Positions 9,076 through 15,651 of a DNA stretch of 64,000 nucleotides are shown here, piece by piece (positions within the stretch are counted from its first letter, which is position 1; each line of letters begins with the position of its first letter). A program made the translations under genes and the position numbers. Below the pieces are notes generated by a model. The model did not search any database, was not told where the DNA came from, and saw nothing but the letters and a program-made list of their open reading frames with translations. This stretch comes from Peribacillus sp. FSL P2-0133 (GTDB taxonomy: Bacteria; Bacillota; Bacilli; Bacillales; DSM-1321): contig NZ_CP150254.1 of assembly GCF_037975445.1 (NCBI RefSeq), positions 1,424,001-1,488,000 on the forward strand. Direction: 5' to 3'.

Positions 9076-9107
9076 TAACGGGGCTTTCGATATGAAGGCT
9101 CTTTTTT
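9076..9107 (+). terminator. Terminator after the YezD-like gene
   Basis: Stem GGGCTTT / AAGGCTC with two wobble pairs, then seven T. Confidence 0.6.
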
Positions 9108-9236
9108 TATGCAAAAAATTATTCAATTGGAATTTAGAAGAAGATTGTACTGCTTTTAACATGGTAGAATAAGTTAGGGGATAAGGGAGTTTTTTATAGG
9201 GGTTTAAATGATATCTAAGGGAGGAACAGGGAATAG

Positions 9237-10022
9237 ATGACCTTACATACTATAGAACATGATATCTTGGCATTAATTGAAACATTTAATGGGAAAATCG
9301 CATATAAAATTGAAAATGGTCTTGGGGATACGATTGGATATCACGAGAATGAATCCTTTCAATCAGCGAGTCTTATCAAAATACCGATGATCATCGAAGG
9401 TTATCGTCAAAGTGAACAAAAGAAAATCTATTTGAATCAACCAGTGACCATCCCTCCTAATGAAGTGACAGGGGGATCTGGAGTCCTGCATGTCTTATCG
9501 AATAAGGTATTTTTAACTGTAGAGGATTTATTGACATTGATGATAACTGTTTCTGACAATACATCCACGAACATGATGATGAACCTGCTGGGATTTGAGG
9601 AAATTAATCAATGCATCAAGGAACTTGGTTTGGAAAATACTGTCCTTGAACGAAAAATGCAGGATTTTAAGGCATTAAAAGAAGGGCGCGACAATACCAT
9701 ATCGGCGGAAGATACGATTACCTGCTTGAAAGCGATACATACAGGAAACTTTTTAACGAAAGAAAGCCAGGAAAGAATATTGCGTGTATTTGACAATCAG
9801 CAATTAAGGGATAAACTTCCATCACTAATGGGCAAAGGGGTCAAGGTCGCAAGCAAAACGGGCGGAATTCGTGGAGTTTCCCATGATTGTGCAATCATTC
9901 GTTCAGAAACACAAACTGTTTATGCTGCAGTTCTTACTGAAGATATGAAATCAGAGGAAGAAAGCCGTCAAGTAATCAGTAAAATTGGAAAATTGATATA
10001 TGATGATATGGTCGCAGAATAA
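9237..10022 (+). CDS. Serine hydrolase related to class A beta-lactamase, without signal peptide
   Basis: 261 residues with the order of active-site motifs found in class A beta-lactamases: SLIK (Ser45-x-x-Lys48), SDNTSTN (SDN loop) and SKTGG (KTG triad). Omega-loop glutamate is uncertain; ERKMQD lies in the right area. There is no signal peptide or lipobox, so the product should be cytosolic, unlike true secreted penicillinases. Cytosolic relatives in Bacillus have no settled substrate, so beta-lactam resistance should not be assumed. GGGAGGA precedes the ATG. It is followed by a hairpin and the YdcF-like gene. Confidence 0.8.
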   Translation: MTLHTIEHDILALIETFNGKIAYKIENGLGDTIGYHENESFQSASLIKIPMIIEGYRQSEQKKIYLNQPVTIPPNEVTGGSGVLHVLSNKVFLTVEDLLTLMITVSDNTSTNMMMNLLGFEEINQCIKELGLENTVLERKMQDFKALKEGRDNTISAEDTITCLKAIHTGNFLTKESQERILRVFDNQQLRDKLPSLMGKGVKVASKTGGIRGVSHDCAIIRSETQTVYAAVLTEDMKSEEESRQVISKIGKLIYDDMVAE

Positions 10023-10044
10023 ACTGTCAGTTTGAATATTTTTG

Positions 10045-10080
10045 GAAGAGCGGGAGATCTTTCATGATTTCACGCTCTTC
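10045..10080 (+). terminator. Hairpin after the serine hydrolase gene
   Basis: Stem GAAGAGCG / CGCTCTTC with a 20-nt loop but no T-run. It may be a weak terminator or a 3'-end stabiliser. Confidence 0.4.
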
Positions 10081-10112
10081 GATCTTGGCTATAGAGGGGT
10101 CAGTGGGAAAGA

Positions 10113-10727
10113 ATGTTAAATGAAAGGAAAATGAAGCGGGGAAAAACCTTGAAAAGCGCGATGAAATTAGGTTTAATGAGTGCTGTTATATTACTGGGGT
10201 ATTTTGGTTTTTTACACATGAAAATTCAAGAAAGCATTCACCAGCAAATTCCGGAAAATGCCGATTACCTCATTATTCTTGGAGCAAGGGTCAAAGGTTC
10301 GATTCCATCATTATCCTTACAATACCGGATTGATAAAGCTGCAGAATATTTAACGGCCAATAAACATACATTGGCCATTGTATCTGGCGGCAAAGGACCG
10401 GGGGAAGATATTTCGGAAGCGAAAGCAATGCAACAGGGGCTAATCGCCCAGGGAATTGAAGAAGCGCGCATCATGATGGAAGACAAATCTACAACAACAC
10501 ACGAAAATATTGTTTTCTCAAAAGAACTCATTCCTGATACAGCAGCTTCAGGATTAATCGTAAGCAATGACTTTCATATCTACCGGGCAGTTGAAATAGC
10601 AAGAAAAGAAGGCTTGAACATGAAGGGAATGCCGGCAAAAACACCAAAAGTGTCACTGTTGAAATCATATACCCGTGAATATCTTGCAATTACTAAATAC
10701 TATTTGACAGAGTGGATTGGGAAGTAA
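10113..10727 (+). CDS. YdcF/ElyC-SanA-like (DUF218) membrane-anchored protein
   Basis: 204 residues: a basic N-terminus, one membrane segment (about residues 18-36), then a DUF218 Rossmann-like domain with YLIILGARVKG, IVSGGKGPGEDISEA and TTTHENIVFS, the usual conserved blocks. Family members in enterobacteria affect envelope integrity; biochemical activity is not established. The ATG at 10113 is used; a second at 10131 with GAAAGGAAA immediately before it has tight spacing and is an alternative. Confidence 0.78.
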   Translation: MLNERKMKRGKTLKSAMKLGLMSAVILLGYFGFLHMKIQESIHQQIPENADYLIILGARVKGSIPSLSLQYRIDKAAEYLTANKHTLAIVSGGKGPGEDISEAKAMQQGLIAQGIEEARIMMEDKSTTTHENIVFSKELIPDTAASGLIVSNDFHIYRAVEIARKEGLNMKGMPAKTPKVSLLKSYTREYLAITKYYLTEWIGK

Positions 10728-10777
10728 CATCCAGTGGCTTATATTGATTTCTCCTAAAGATGGGGATGGTGCTTTCT

Positions 10778-11038
10778 TTATTCAACTTCCACGACAACAT
10801 TAGGAACTTCCCAAAAATCTTTCTCTTGATATAGATCCTTAAGTGTCTTATAAACGGGGAAACCCGTATAGGAAATCTCGACTTGTTCATCCGCATCCAC
10901 TTCTTCCACATCTATATCATCAACAAAACCAAGTTGATCATCGATTTCCATTAAATAATATCCGAGTGCCTCATACCCGCTATAGGCTACAATAACCTTA
11001 CTGTCAAAACCGCTATTGGATACTTTGTAATATTTCAT
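10778..11038 (-). CDS. Conserved small acidic protein of unknown function
   Basis: 86 residues, strongly acidic (VDDIDVEEVDADEQVEI), no signal or membrane segment. The start at 11038 is supported by a strong AAGGAGGT 8 bases upstream on the minus strand; the frame stays open 26 codons further upstream but with no ribosome site. It converges on the YdcF-like gene. I do not recognise the family. Confidence 0.72.
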   Translation of the reverse strand: MKYYKVSNSGFDSKVIVAYSGYEALGYYLMEIDDQLGFVDDIDVEEVDADEQVEISYTGFPVYKTLKDLYQEKDFWEVPNVVVEVE

Positions 11039-11154
11039 TGATTGACCTCCTTGTTGATCATTCTTGGTAATGTTTCTTATTACTCTGATATACCCATTAA
11101 TTAATATCTGAATCATTAAATTGGATAAATAAAGAAAATAGGCAGGAGAAAAGA

Positions 11155-11183
11155 TTGTGAAACCTTAAATATCACTGGATAAT
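11155..11183 (+). promoter_or_regulatory. Candidate promoter of the cold-shock gene
   Basis: TTGTGA, 17-bp spacer, GATAAT. It would give a leader of about 120 nt, as usual for csp genes, whose leaders carry cold-responsive structure. Confidence 0.45.
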
Positions 11184-11312
11184 TTGCTATCTTCAGCAAT
11201 TCATGTTAATCTAATAAAGAATTGTTTTTGATTGTGGAAGAGGATATTGATTATTTTCCAAATGATTAAAAATAGTAATACAATGTGTGTTATGCACTAG
11301 GAGGCAACAACA

Positions 11313-11513
11313 ATGGAACAAGGTACAGTTAAATGGTTTAATGCAGAAAAAGGTTTTGGATTTATCGAACGTGAAAACGGAGACGACGTATTCGTACATT
11401 TCTCAGCTATCCAAAGCGAAGGCTTCAAATCTTTAGACGAAGGTCAAAAAGTAACTTTCGACGTTGAGCAAGGTGCTCGTGGAGCTCAAGCTGCTAACGT
11501 TCAAAAAGCTTAA
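11313..11513 (+). CDS. Cold-shock protein (CspA/CspB family)
   Basis: 66-residue single-stranded nucleic-acid-binding OB-fold protein, an RNA chaperone. RNP1 (KGFGFIE) and RNP2 (DVFVHFSAI) are intact, and it begins [14 protein letters not shown] as in the Bacillus Csp family. AGGAGG lies 9 bases before ATG. A strong terminator follows. A second csp gene is present at 49837-50040 in this window. Confidence 0.95.
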   Translation: MEQGTVKWFNAEKGFGFIERENGDDVFVHFSAIQSEGFKSLDEGQKVTFDVEQGARGAQAANVQKA

Positions 11514-11540
11514 TTTTTAAATTAAATCGTAACCGATATG

Positions 11541-11572
11541 AACAGACTTCCTCGATGGGAGTCTGTTTTTTA
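11541..11572 (+). terminator. Terminator after csp
   Basis: Stem ACAGACT / AGTCTGT followed by a T-run. Confidence 0.88.
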
Positions 11573-11593
11573 TTGTACTAAAAATGAAAGCGA

Positions 11594-11626
11594 AAAAAAT
11601 CCCACTCTGAAATGAGTAGGGTTTTA
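11594..11626 (-). terminator. Terminator of the facing small gene
   Basis: Stem CCCTACTC / GAGTGGG with one bulge; on the minus strand a run of seven T follows. Confidence 0.6.
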
Positions 11627-11637
11627 GTGACTTGTCA

Positions 11638-11805
11638 TCAAGCTTTTTTTAATTCTTCTTCAAAGAAAAAAGTAGTTGGATGTTCTTTAACAGTATAAGA
11701 ATATCTCTTCATATTTTTTACATATGCCCATTTATTAATGGTTACTGATTCATTAGTATCCTGAATAGTTACTGTTTCACCAGTATTATACTTATTGCTT
11801 CTCAA
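11638..11805 (-). CDS. Small conserved-looking protein of unknown function (TTG start)
   Basis: 55 residues beginning at TTG 11805, behind GAGGGTGG on the minus strand. The frame remains open upstream to an ATG at 11862, but that part has no ribosome site and the strong site supports TTG. The protein is basic with alternating beta-like hydrophobics (GETVTIQDTNESVTINKW) and no signal peptide. I do not recognise it. It ends at a terminator shared with the csp region. Confidence 0.6.
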   Translation of the reverse strand: MRSNKYNTGETVTIQDTNESVTINKWAYVKNMKRYSYTVKEHPTTFFFEEELKKA

Positions 11806-11972
11806 TTTAGCCACCCTCTTTACTAATAGTATAACATATTTGCGAATGAAAGAAGTGTTCAAGATATTCCAATGATATATTAGGTTAAAAAAATCAGGCT
11901 ATGTATACGGAACTAGCCCAATTATTTTGGCTGGACAAAAGCTAAAAGTCTGATGGTGATTGATTAACGATG

Positions 11973-12020
11973 CAAAAAAAACAGCCACATGTTCCTAAGT
12001 AATACAGGAATCACGTGGCT
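11973..12020 (-). terminator. Terminator hairpin, original aminopeptidase 3' flank
   Basis: AGCCACATGTTCC / GGAATCACGTGGCT with a T-run on the minus strand. A diverged copy of this hairpin lies directly behind the intact aminopeptidase gene at 13912-13947. Confidence 0.75.
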
Positions 12021-12049
12021 ATGAATTAGAAGGTTTTCAAGAATGTCAG

Positions 12050-12120
12050 TTAATTAAAACGCCCAATCCCCATTACGGAAGACAGGTTCCGAAGTGCCGT
12101 CCTGTTTGATGCCATCGATG
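12050..12120. repeat. 71-bp direct repeat, distal copy of the aminopeptidase 3' end (att-like)
   Basis: Matches 14043-14113 at 70 of 71 positions (A at 12114, T at 14107). It encodes, on the minus strand, the last codons and stop of the aminopeptidase. Outside the repeat the two copies diverge at once on both sides, the pattern of attL/attR made by integration into a gene end. Confidence 0.88.
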
Positions 12121-12206
12121 TGGGCTGAAAACGTTGATATATAAGGGTTTTGTGATTTTTGAATAAAATGATAAAAATAAATAACAACTAGAAAAAACGA
12201 TTTTTT

Positions 12207-12245
12207 GTGACCACATGTGACCATTTTTGTGACCACTGCGTGACC
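12207..12245 (+). repeat. Four GTGACC repeats at helical spacing
   Basis: GTGACC starts at 12207, 12217, 12229 and 12240 (steps 10, 12, 11), all in the same orientation and on one face of the helix. Confidence 0.75.
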
Positions 12246-12292
12246 AGAAAAAGTCCAGTTATAATCAGCCTAAACAGTAAATATTGTTCCCT

Positions 12293-12332
12293 TACAATAA
12301 ACCTCTCCCAAACTTAGAGAGAGGTTTATTTG
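12293..12332 (+). terminator. Terminator-like hairpin inside the element
   Basis: Stem AATAAACCTCTC / GAGAGGTTTATT, flanked by short T tracts. No intact gene ends here. Confidence 0.6.
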
Positions 12333-12400
12333 TATTCCTTTTTGTTTATCCAAAGCCATATTATAATAAGAAGCAATTGGAAAAGAAATAATCTGGTGAG

Positions 12401-12629
12401 AATCCTCCATATGGTGAGCGGATTGGGGAGCAGAAAGGCGGTAGAGCAAATGTATAAAGAAATGGGTCAAGCTTTCACTAAGCTTGATAATTGGACCGTT
12501 TATATGATTACGTCCCATCCAGATTTTGAAAGATTATATGGCAAATTGGCTACGAAAAAACGGAAGCTATTTAATAGGTTTATACGAACTGATTATTATC
12601 AATATAATGGCTTATTCAAACTACCTTAA
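12401..12629 (+). pseudogene. 3' fragment of a 23S rRNA guanine-N2 methyltransferase-like gene (YpsC/RlmL type), frameshifted
   Basis: The first frame reads NPPYGERIGEQK, the substrate-binding motif of N2-guanine methyltransferases. One extra G at 12437 shifts the frame, after which the reading is AVEQMYKEMGQ... DNWTVYMITSHPDFE... TKKRKLFN..FIRTDYYQY, the conserved C-terminus of YpsC-like enzymes. The THUMP domain and SAM-binding part are missing, and the last residues are replaced. The fragment is non-functional. A normal YpsC gene would be about 380 codons. Whether it was carried by the element or left by a rearrangement cannot be told here. Confidence 0.75.
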
Positions 12630-12637
12630 AATTCATA

Positions 12638-12677
12638 TAAAAAAGAAGTTCCATTTATTTTTGGAACTTCTTTTTGT
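12638..12677 (+). terminator. Terminator after the methyltransferase fragment
   Basis: Stem AAGAAGTTCC / GGAACTTCTT with a T-run. Confidence 0.82.
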
Positions 12678-12751
12678 ATTAAAAGAATGGAAACCCTAAA
12701 TCACGAACTTTCAGACCGATTTTTTAGTATTATTTATTTCGTTACATGAGC

Positions 12752-12836
12752 GGTCACATTTTTGGTCACTAAACTGGTCACAACTCCTTTAATAACGCAT
12801 GTTTTTGGGTTTCAAAAGCGGTCACTAAGTTAGTCA
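12752..12836 (-). repeat. Second GTGACC array, opposite orientation
   Basis: GGTCAC starts at 12752, 12764, 12776 and 12820, with a degenerate TAGTCA at 12831. Steps are 12, 12 and 44 (four helical turns). On the minus strand these are the same GTGACC half-sites as at 12207-12245. Confidence 0.7.
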
Positions 12837-12882
12837 AAAACGTCTTGATAACGTCACATTCTCATTCACAACCCCAAATTAC

Positions 12883-13199
12883 CTAAACCTTCTTACTAAT
12901 CCGCTCCACAATCTCCATTAAATCATCAGGGCTATGAAATTCAATCGGAGAAAACCTTTATCGAAATGAATTGTATACTTCCTGTTAATTTCCTCAAATG
13001 GAATCTATCGCCGAAATCGACTAAGAGTCCTTTGACAGATGTACTACCAAGTTTCATTCGTAGCTCGGCTTCAGATGTATTGCTCGACAATCTGGGCAGT
13101 GGCTTCGACGACTTGGTGGATTTCAAAGTGTTCCTGGATTTCCCTTTTGGCGCTCGTTTCCTTTTGAATAAGTGGCTAGAATTTTTCTTGAATAATTAG
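12883..13199 (-). pseudogene. Unidentified broken coding region
   Basis: Minus-strand reading changes frame at least twice: AKREIQEHFEIHQVVEATAQ, then TSEAELRMKLGSTSVKG and LVDFGDR, then a third frame with GFSPIEFHSPDDLMEIVE and a stop at 12883-12885. Each block has protein-like composition, suggesting a decayed gene. I do not recognise the family. The plus-strand frame over the same bases looks like a shadow. Confidence 0.4.
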
Positions 13200-13298
13200 A
13201 TAATATATCTGCCTCTTTTTTGTATAGCATGACAAAAGAATGAACCAAGCTGTCTGAAATTGCATTAAATATATTAACAACGAAAAGAGGTGAATTAT

Positions 13299-13556
13299 AT
13301 GTCTGGTTCTGGTTCTGGTTCTATTTCTGTGGATGTAGTTACGATTCTTTGGGAAAGAGCTTCGTTAATACCTTTAGCTCAGCGTAGAATTGTACAAGCT
13401 ACAGTGATTGGAAGCGCTGCTCCTTGCGCTAACACTTTAGATCGCGGTGATTTATACAGAGATGCTGTACTTTGTTTACTTGGAAATAGATTTGTACAAG
13501 TATTGAACCTTGACTCTGGTCTAACCGGAGTTGCCGTGTTCATCCGTTTGCGCTAG
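13299..13556 (+). CDS. Small protein of unknown function inside the element remnant
   Basis: 85 residues from ATG 13299, with AAAGAGGTG 8 bases upstream; an in-frame GTG at 13290 overlaps that ribosome site. The N-terminus is a Ser/Gly repeat (SGSGSGSISVD), followed by mixed hydrophobic and charged residues, two cysteines and a C-terminal VQVLNLDSGLTGVAVFIRLR. No signal peptide or clear membrane helix. A perfect terminator follows, so it is an intact transcription unit among decayed neighbours and may be the surviving cargo. I do not recognise it. Confidence 0.6.
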   Translation: MSGSGSGSISVDVVTILWERASLIPLAQRRIVQATVIGSAAPCANTLDRGDLYRDAVLCLLGNRFVQVLNLDSGLTGVAVFIRLR

Positions 13557-13570
13557 TATATTAATTAGTG

Positions 13571-13609
13571 GACAAAGTATTTTTGATTTAAAATACTTTG
13601 TCTTTTTTA
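13571..13609 (+). terminator. Terminator after the 85-residue gene
   Basis: Perfect stem GACAAAGTATTTT / AAAATACTTTGTC and a T-run. Confidence 0.9.
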
Positions 13610-13618
13610 TAAATACAC

Positions 13619-13651
13619 AAAAACCACCAGTCATTAAGATTGGTGGTTTTA
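13619..13651. terminator. Second hairpin, usable in both directions
   Basis: Stem AAAACCACCA / TGGTGGTTTT just after the preceding terminator. Confidence 0.6.
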
Positions 13652-13682
13652 TCAATTTTACTAATACAGGAATGTTAAGTAG

Positions 13683-13913
13683 GAAGCGGAACATTATCTT
13701 AGTGAATTTCTAGCTGGTGTTGATCCGATTAAATTACCTTTTGATCAATTTATTCAAGACTTGTCGATTCAAATGAAATTGAATGTAGCGGTAGTACATA
13801 TCAAAACTTATAGTAGCTTTAATAAATGTTGTATTAACCCTAGACTTGGTAGTATAGAATATTTTCAAAGCGGGTTGGTTATACAACTATTCAAAATTAC
13901 GTTATATAAATAG
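13683..13913 (+). pseudogene. N-terminal fragment of a tyrosine recombinase (integrase)-like protein
   Basis: 76 open codons start right after a TAG at 13680-13682, without a start codon. EAEHYLSEFLAG followed by LPFDQFIQDL and HIKTYSSFNKCCINPRLGSI resembles the AP2-like to core-binding region of Gram-positive phage/ICE integrases (usual pattern: KKEAE..L.EF, then TF.EF...WL, then T.K.Y......I.P.LG). The catalytic domain is absent. The position beside the direct repeat and the GTGACC sites fits an integrase. The assignment is by pattern only. Confidence 0.45.
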
Positions 13914-13947
13914 CCACGTGCTTCCTAGTATGCAGAAACACGTGGCT
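13912..13947 (-). terminator. Hairpin behind the intact aminopeptidase gene
   Basis: Stem AGCCACGTG / CACGTGGCT, a diverged copy of the hairpin at 11973-12020. T-run on the minus strand is weak. Confidence 0.6.
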
Positions 13948-13982
13948 AATGAACTTGATAATTTGTTTAAAGTTAAAGAAAT

Positions 13983-13999
13983 GTGACCAATTCTGTGAC
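13983..13999 (+). repeat. Two GTGAC(C/T) half-sites 11 bp apart
   Basis: GTGACC at 13983 and GTGACT at 13994, beside the proximal direct repeat; same motif and pitch as the two larger arrays. Confidence 0.6.
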
Positions 14000-14042
14000 T
14001 ACTCAAGGTTTTAGACCTTAGAAACGCCTCTATATCAACGCT

Positions 14043-14113
14043 TTAATTAAAACGCCCAATCCCCATTACGGAAGACAGGTTCCGAAGTGCCGTCCTGTTT
14101 GATGCCTTCGATG
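14043..14113. repeat. 71-bp direct repeat, proximal copy within the aminopeptidase 3' end
   Basis: Partner of 12050-12120; contains the stop codon and last 22 codons of the intact gene, so integration left the coding sequence complete. Confidence 0.88.
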
Positions 14114-15282
14114 TTCATTTTCTCAGATCCAATCATGAAATCGACATGTGTAAGGCTTTCATTCAGTCCATTTTCTGCAAGCTCTTCTGGACTCATGTTT
14201 TTTCCGCCTTCAATACAGAAAGCATAAGAGCTGCCGATAGCAAGATGGTTTGATGCATTTTCATCGAAAAGTGTGTTGAAGAATAAAACATTCGATTGGG
14301 AAATCGGTGAGTTGAATGGAACAAGTGCCACTTCGCCAAGATAGTGTGAACCCTCATCCGTTTCAACCAATTGTTTTAGGATTTCTTCCCCTTCTTCCGC
14401 TTTTACTTCTATGATCCGTCCTTCCTTAAAGGTCACGGAAAAATTATTAATGATATTGCCGCCGTAACTAAGGGGTTTCGTACTGGAAACCGTACCGTTA
14501 ACACCTGTTTTCAATGGAACCGTAAACACTTCTTCGGTAGGCATGTTAGCCATGAATTCATGACCCTGTACGTTGACGCTTCCTGCTCCGACCCAAAGGT
14601 GTTTGTCGGGTAACTCGATTGTCAGGTCGGTTCCAGGAGCCGTGTAATGCAATTTTTGGTAATGCTTGTCATTTAAATAATCAACCTTTTCATGCAGGGT
14701 ATCATCGTGTTTTTTCCAGGCCTCCACAGGATCCTTCACATCAACACGAACTGCTTTGAAAATGGCTTCCCATAGCAGATCAACTCGTTTTCCTTCTGCC
14801 TCTTCAGGGAATACTTTATCAGCCCAAGCTATTGAAGGGACGGCAACGATGGACCAGCTTACTTTATCGGATTGCATATACTGACGCCACTTCTTCAGTG
14901 CAGTCCCGGATGCTTTTTGGAAGTTGGCAATCCTTTCTGGCTTTACACCTTTTAATAAGTCAGGGCTGGAGGAGATTACGGATAGATAGGCAGCTCCGTT
15001 TTCTGCAAGTTCAATCGTTTCTTCCGCTCGCCACTTTGGATACTCGTGGAACACCTCATCCGGTGCCAGTTCATATTTAGTACGTGACACGATATCGTCA
15101 TTCCAATTAACGATGACATTACGCGCACCGTTCTCATAAGCCTTTTTTACAATGAGACGCACTAGGTCAGCACCCTCTAATGTTGTGTTTACGACCAGGG
15201 TTTGATCTTGTTGGATGTTTACGCCGACTTTTACGGCAAGTTCTGCATATTTTTCTAAATTCGTTTGAAAATCACTCATCAT
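14047..15282 (-). CDS. ampS: M29 family metallo-aminopeptidase (AmpS/PepS type)
   Basis: 411-residue cytosolic aminopeptidase releasing N-terminal residues from peptides with a dinuclear metal centre. Candidate ligands and conserved blocks of the M29 family are visible: MPTEEVFT, GEVALVPFNSPISQS, NHLAIGSSYAF and THVDFMIGS. The start is ATG 15282, with AAGGAG about 7 bases upstream on the minus strand; the frame is open 41 codons further, but those residues are unlike the family. The last 22 codons lie in the 71-bp repeat shared with 12050-12120, so the 3' end was probably re-supplied by an integrated element. Confidence 0.9.
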   Translation of the reverse strand: MMSDFQTNLEKYAELAVKVGVNIQQDQTLVVNTTLEGADLVRLIVKKAYENGARNVIVNWNDDIVSRTKYELAPDEVFHEYPKWRAEETIELAENGAAYLSVISSSPDLLKGVKPERIANFQKASGTALKKWRQYMQSDKVSWSIVAVPSIAWADKVFPEEAEGKRVDLLWEAIFKAVRVDVKDPVEAWKKHDDTLHEKVDYLNDKHYQKLHYTAPGTDLTIELPDKHLWVGAGSVNVQGHEFMANMPTEEVFTVPLKTGVNGTVSSTKPLSYGGNIINNFSVTFKEGRIIEVKAEEGEEILKQLVETDEGSHYLGEVALVPFNSPISQSNVLFFNTLFDENASNHLAIGSSYAFCIEGGKNMSPEELAENGLNESLTHVDFMIGSEKMNIEGIKQDGTSEPVFRNGDWAF

Positions 15283-15418
15283 TTCAAAACTCCTTTTCCA
15301 TTTTCTACATTTATAATTGTACTTAATTGTCATATAAAAAAGAAATTTTTTACATCGTTTGTGAAAACTTATAGTTATTAGACAGGATTTCGTCATAACC
15401 GGCAAGGAGATGAATCAG

Positions 15419-15526
15419 TTAAGGTTCATTCACCTTAACACAAACCCCGGCATCATTACCGTATGAACACGTAACCTCCCGAGCCAGCTCAAGCACAGCC
15501 GGTTTGTCTATCTTGCATTCTACCAA
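15419..15526 (-). CDS. Possible small ORF (35 codons, TTG start) or remnant
   Basis: Reading KIDKPAVLELAREVTCSYG on the minus strand looks protein-like and ends at TAA 15419-15421. No ribosome site precedes the possible TTG at 15526, and no ATG is available. It may be the tail of a lost gene. No family recognised. Confidence 0.25.
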   Translation of the reverse strand: MVECKIDKPAVLELAREVTCSYGNDAGVCVKVNEP

Positions 15527-15606
15527 AATTATAGAAGGAAAGACTATTGAAAAGGTTTGAATAGTTGAATAATTTAATTATTTGGGACAGTGAACAATGG
15601 ACTGAA

Positions 15607-15637
15607 AGAAAGAGGGCCTCTTTGAGACCCTCTTTCT
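15607..15637 (-). terminator. Terminator after dhaS
   Basis: Stem AGAAAGAGGG / CCCTCTTTCT; lies just after the dhaS stop on the minus strand. Confidence 0.7.
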
Positions 15638-15651
15638 TAATAGTCAAAAAA

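Larger units (their letters stand above)
12050..14113. mobile_element. Remnant of an integrative element at the aminopeptidase 3' end
   Basis: About 2 kb bounded by the 71-bp direct repeats. It contains three clusters of GTGACC half-sites spaced 10-12 bp, resembling arm sites for a tyrosine recombinase, an integrase-like N-terminal fragment (13683-13913), a truncated frameshifted methyltransferase fragment, an unidentified broken ORF and one intact small gene. The inverted words TATATCAACG (beside 14041) and CGTTGATATA (beside 12133) flank the two repeat copies. It cannot move by itself, since no intact integrase is present. Classification is inferred. Confidence 0.65.

Noticed and set aside
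12207..12836. GTGACC arrays as a CRISPR array
   Set aside because: Repeats are six bases at 10-12 bp pitch with no spacer-sized intervals.
12966..13199. Plus-strand 77-codon frame in the element remnant
   Set aside because: No ribosome site, and the minus-strand text over the same bases is more protein-like; treated as a shadow.
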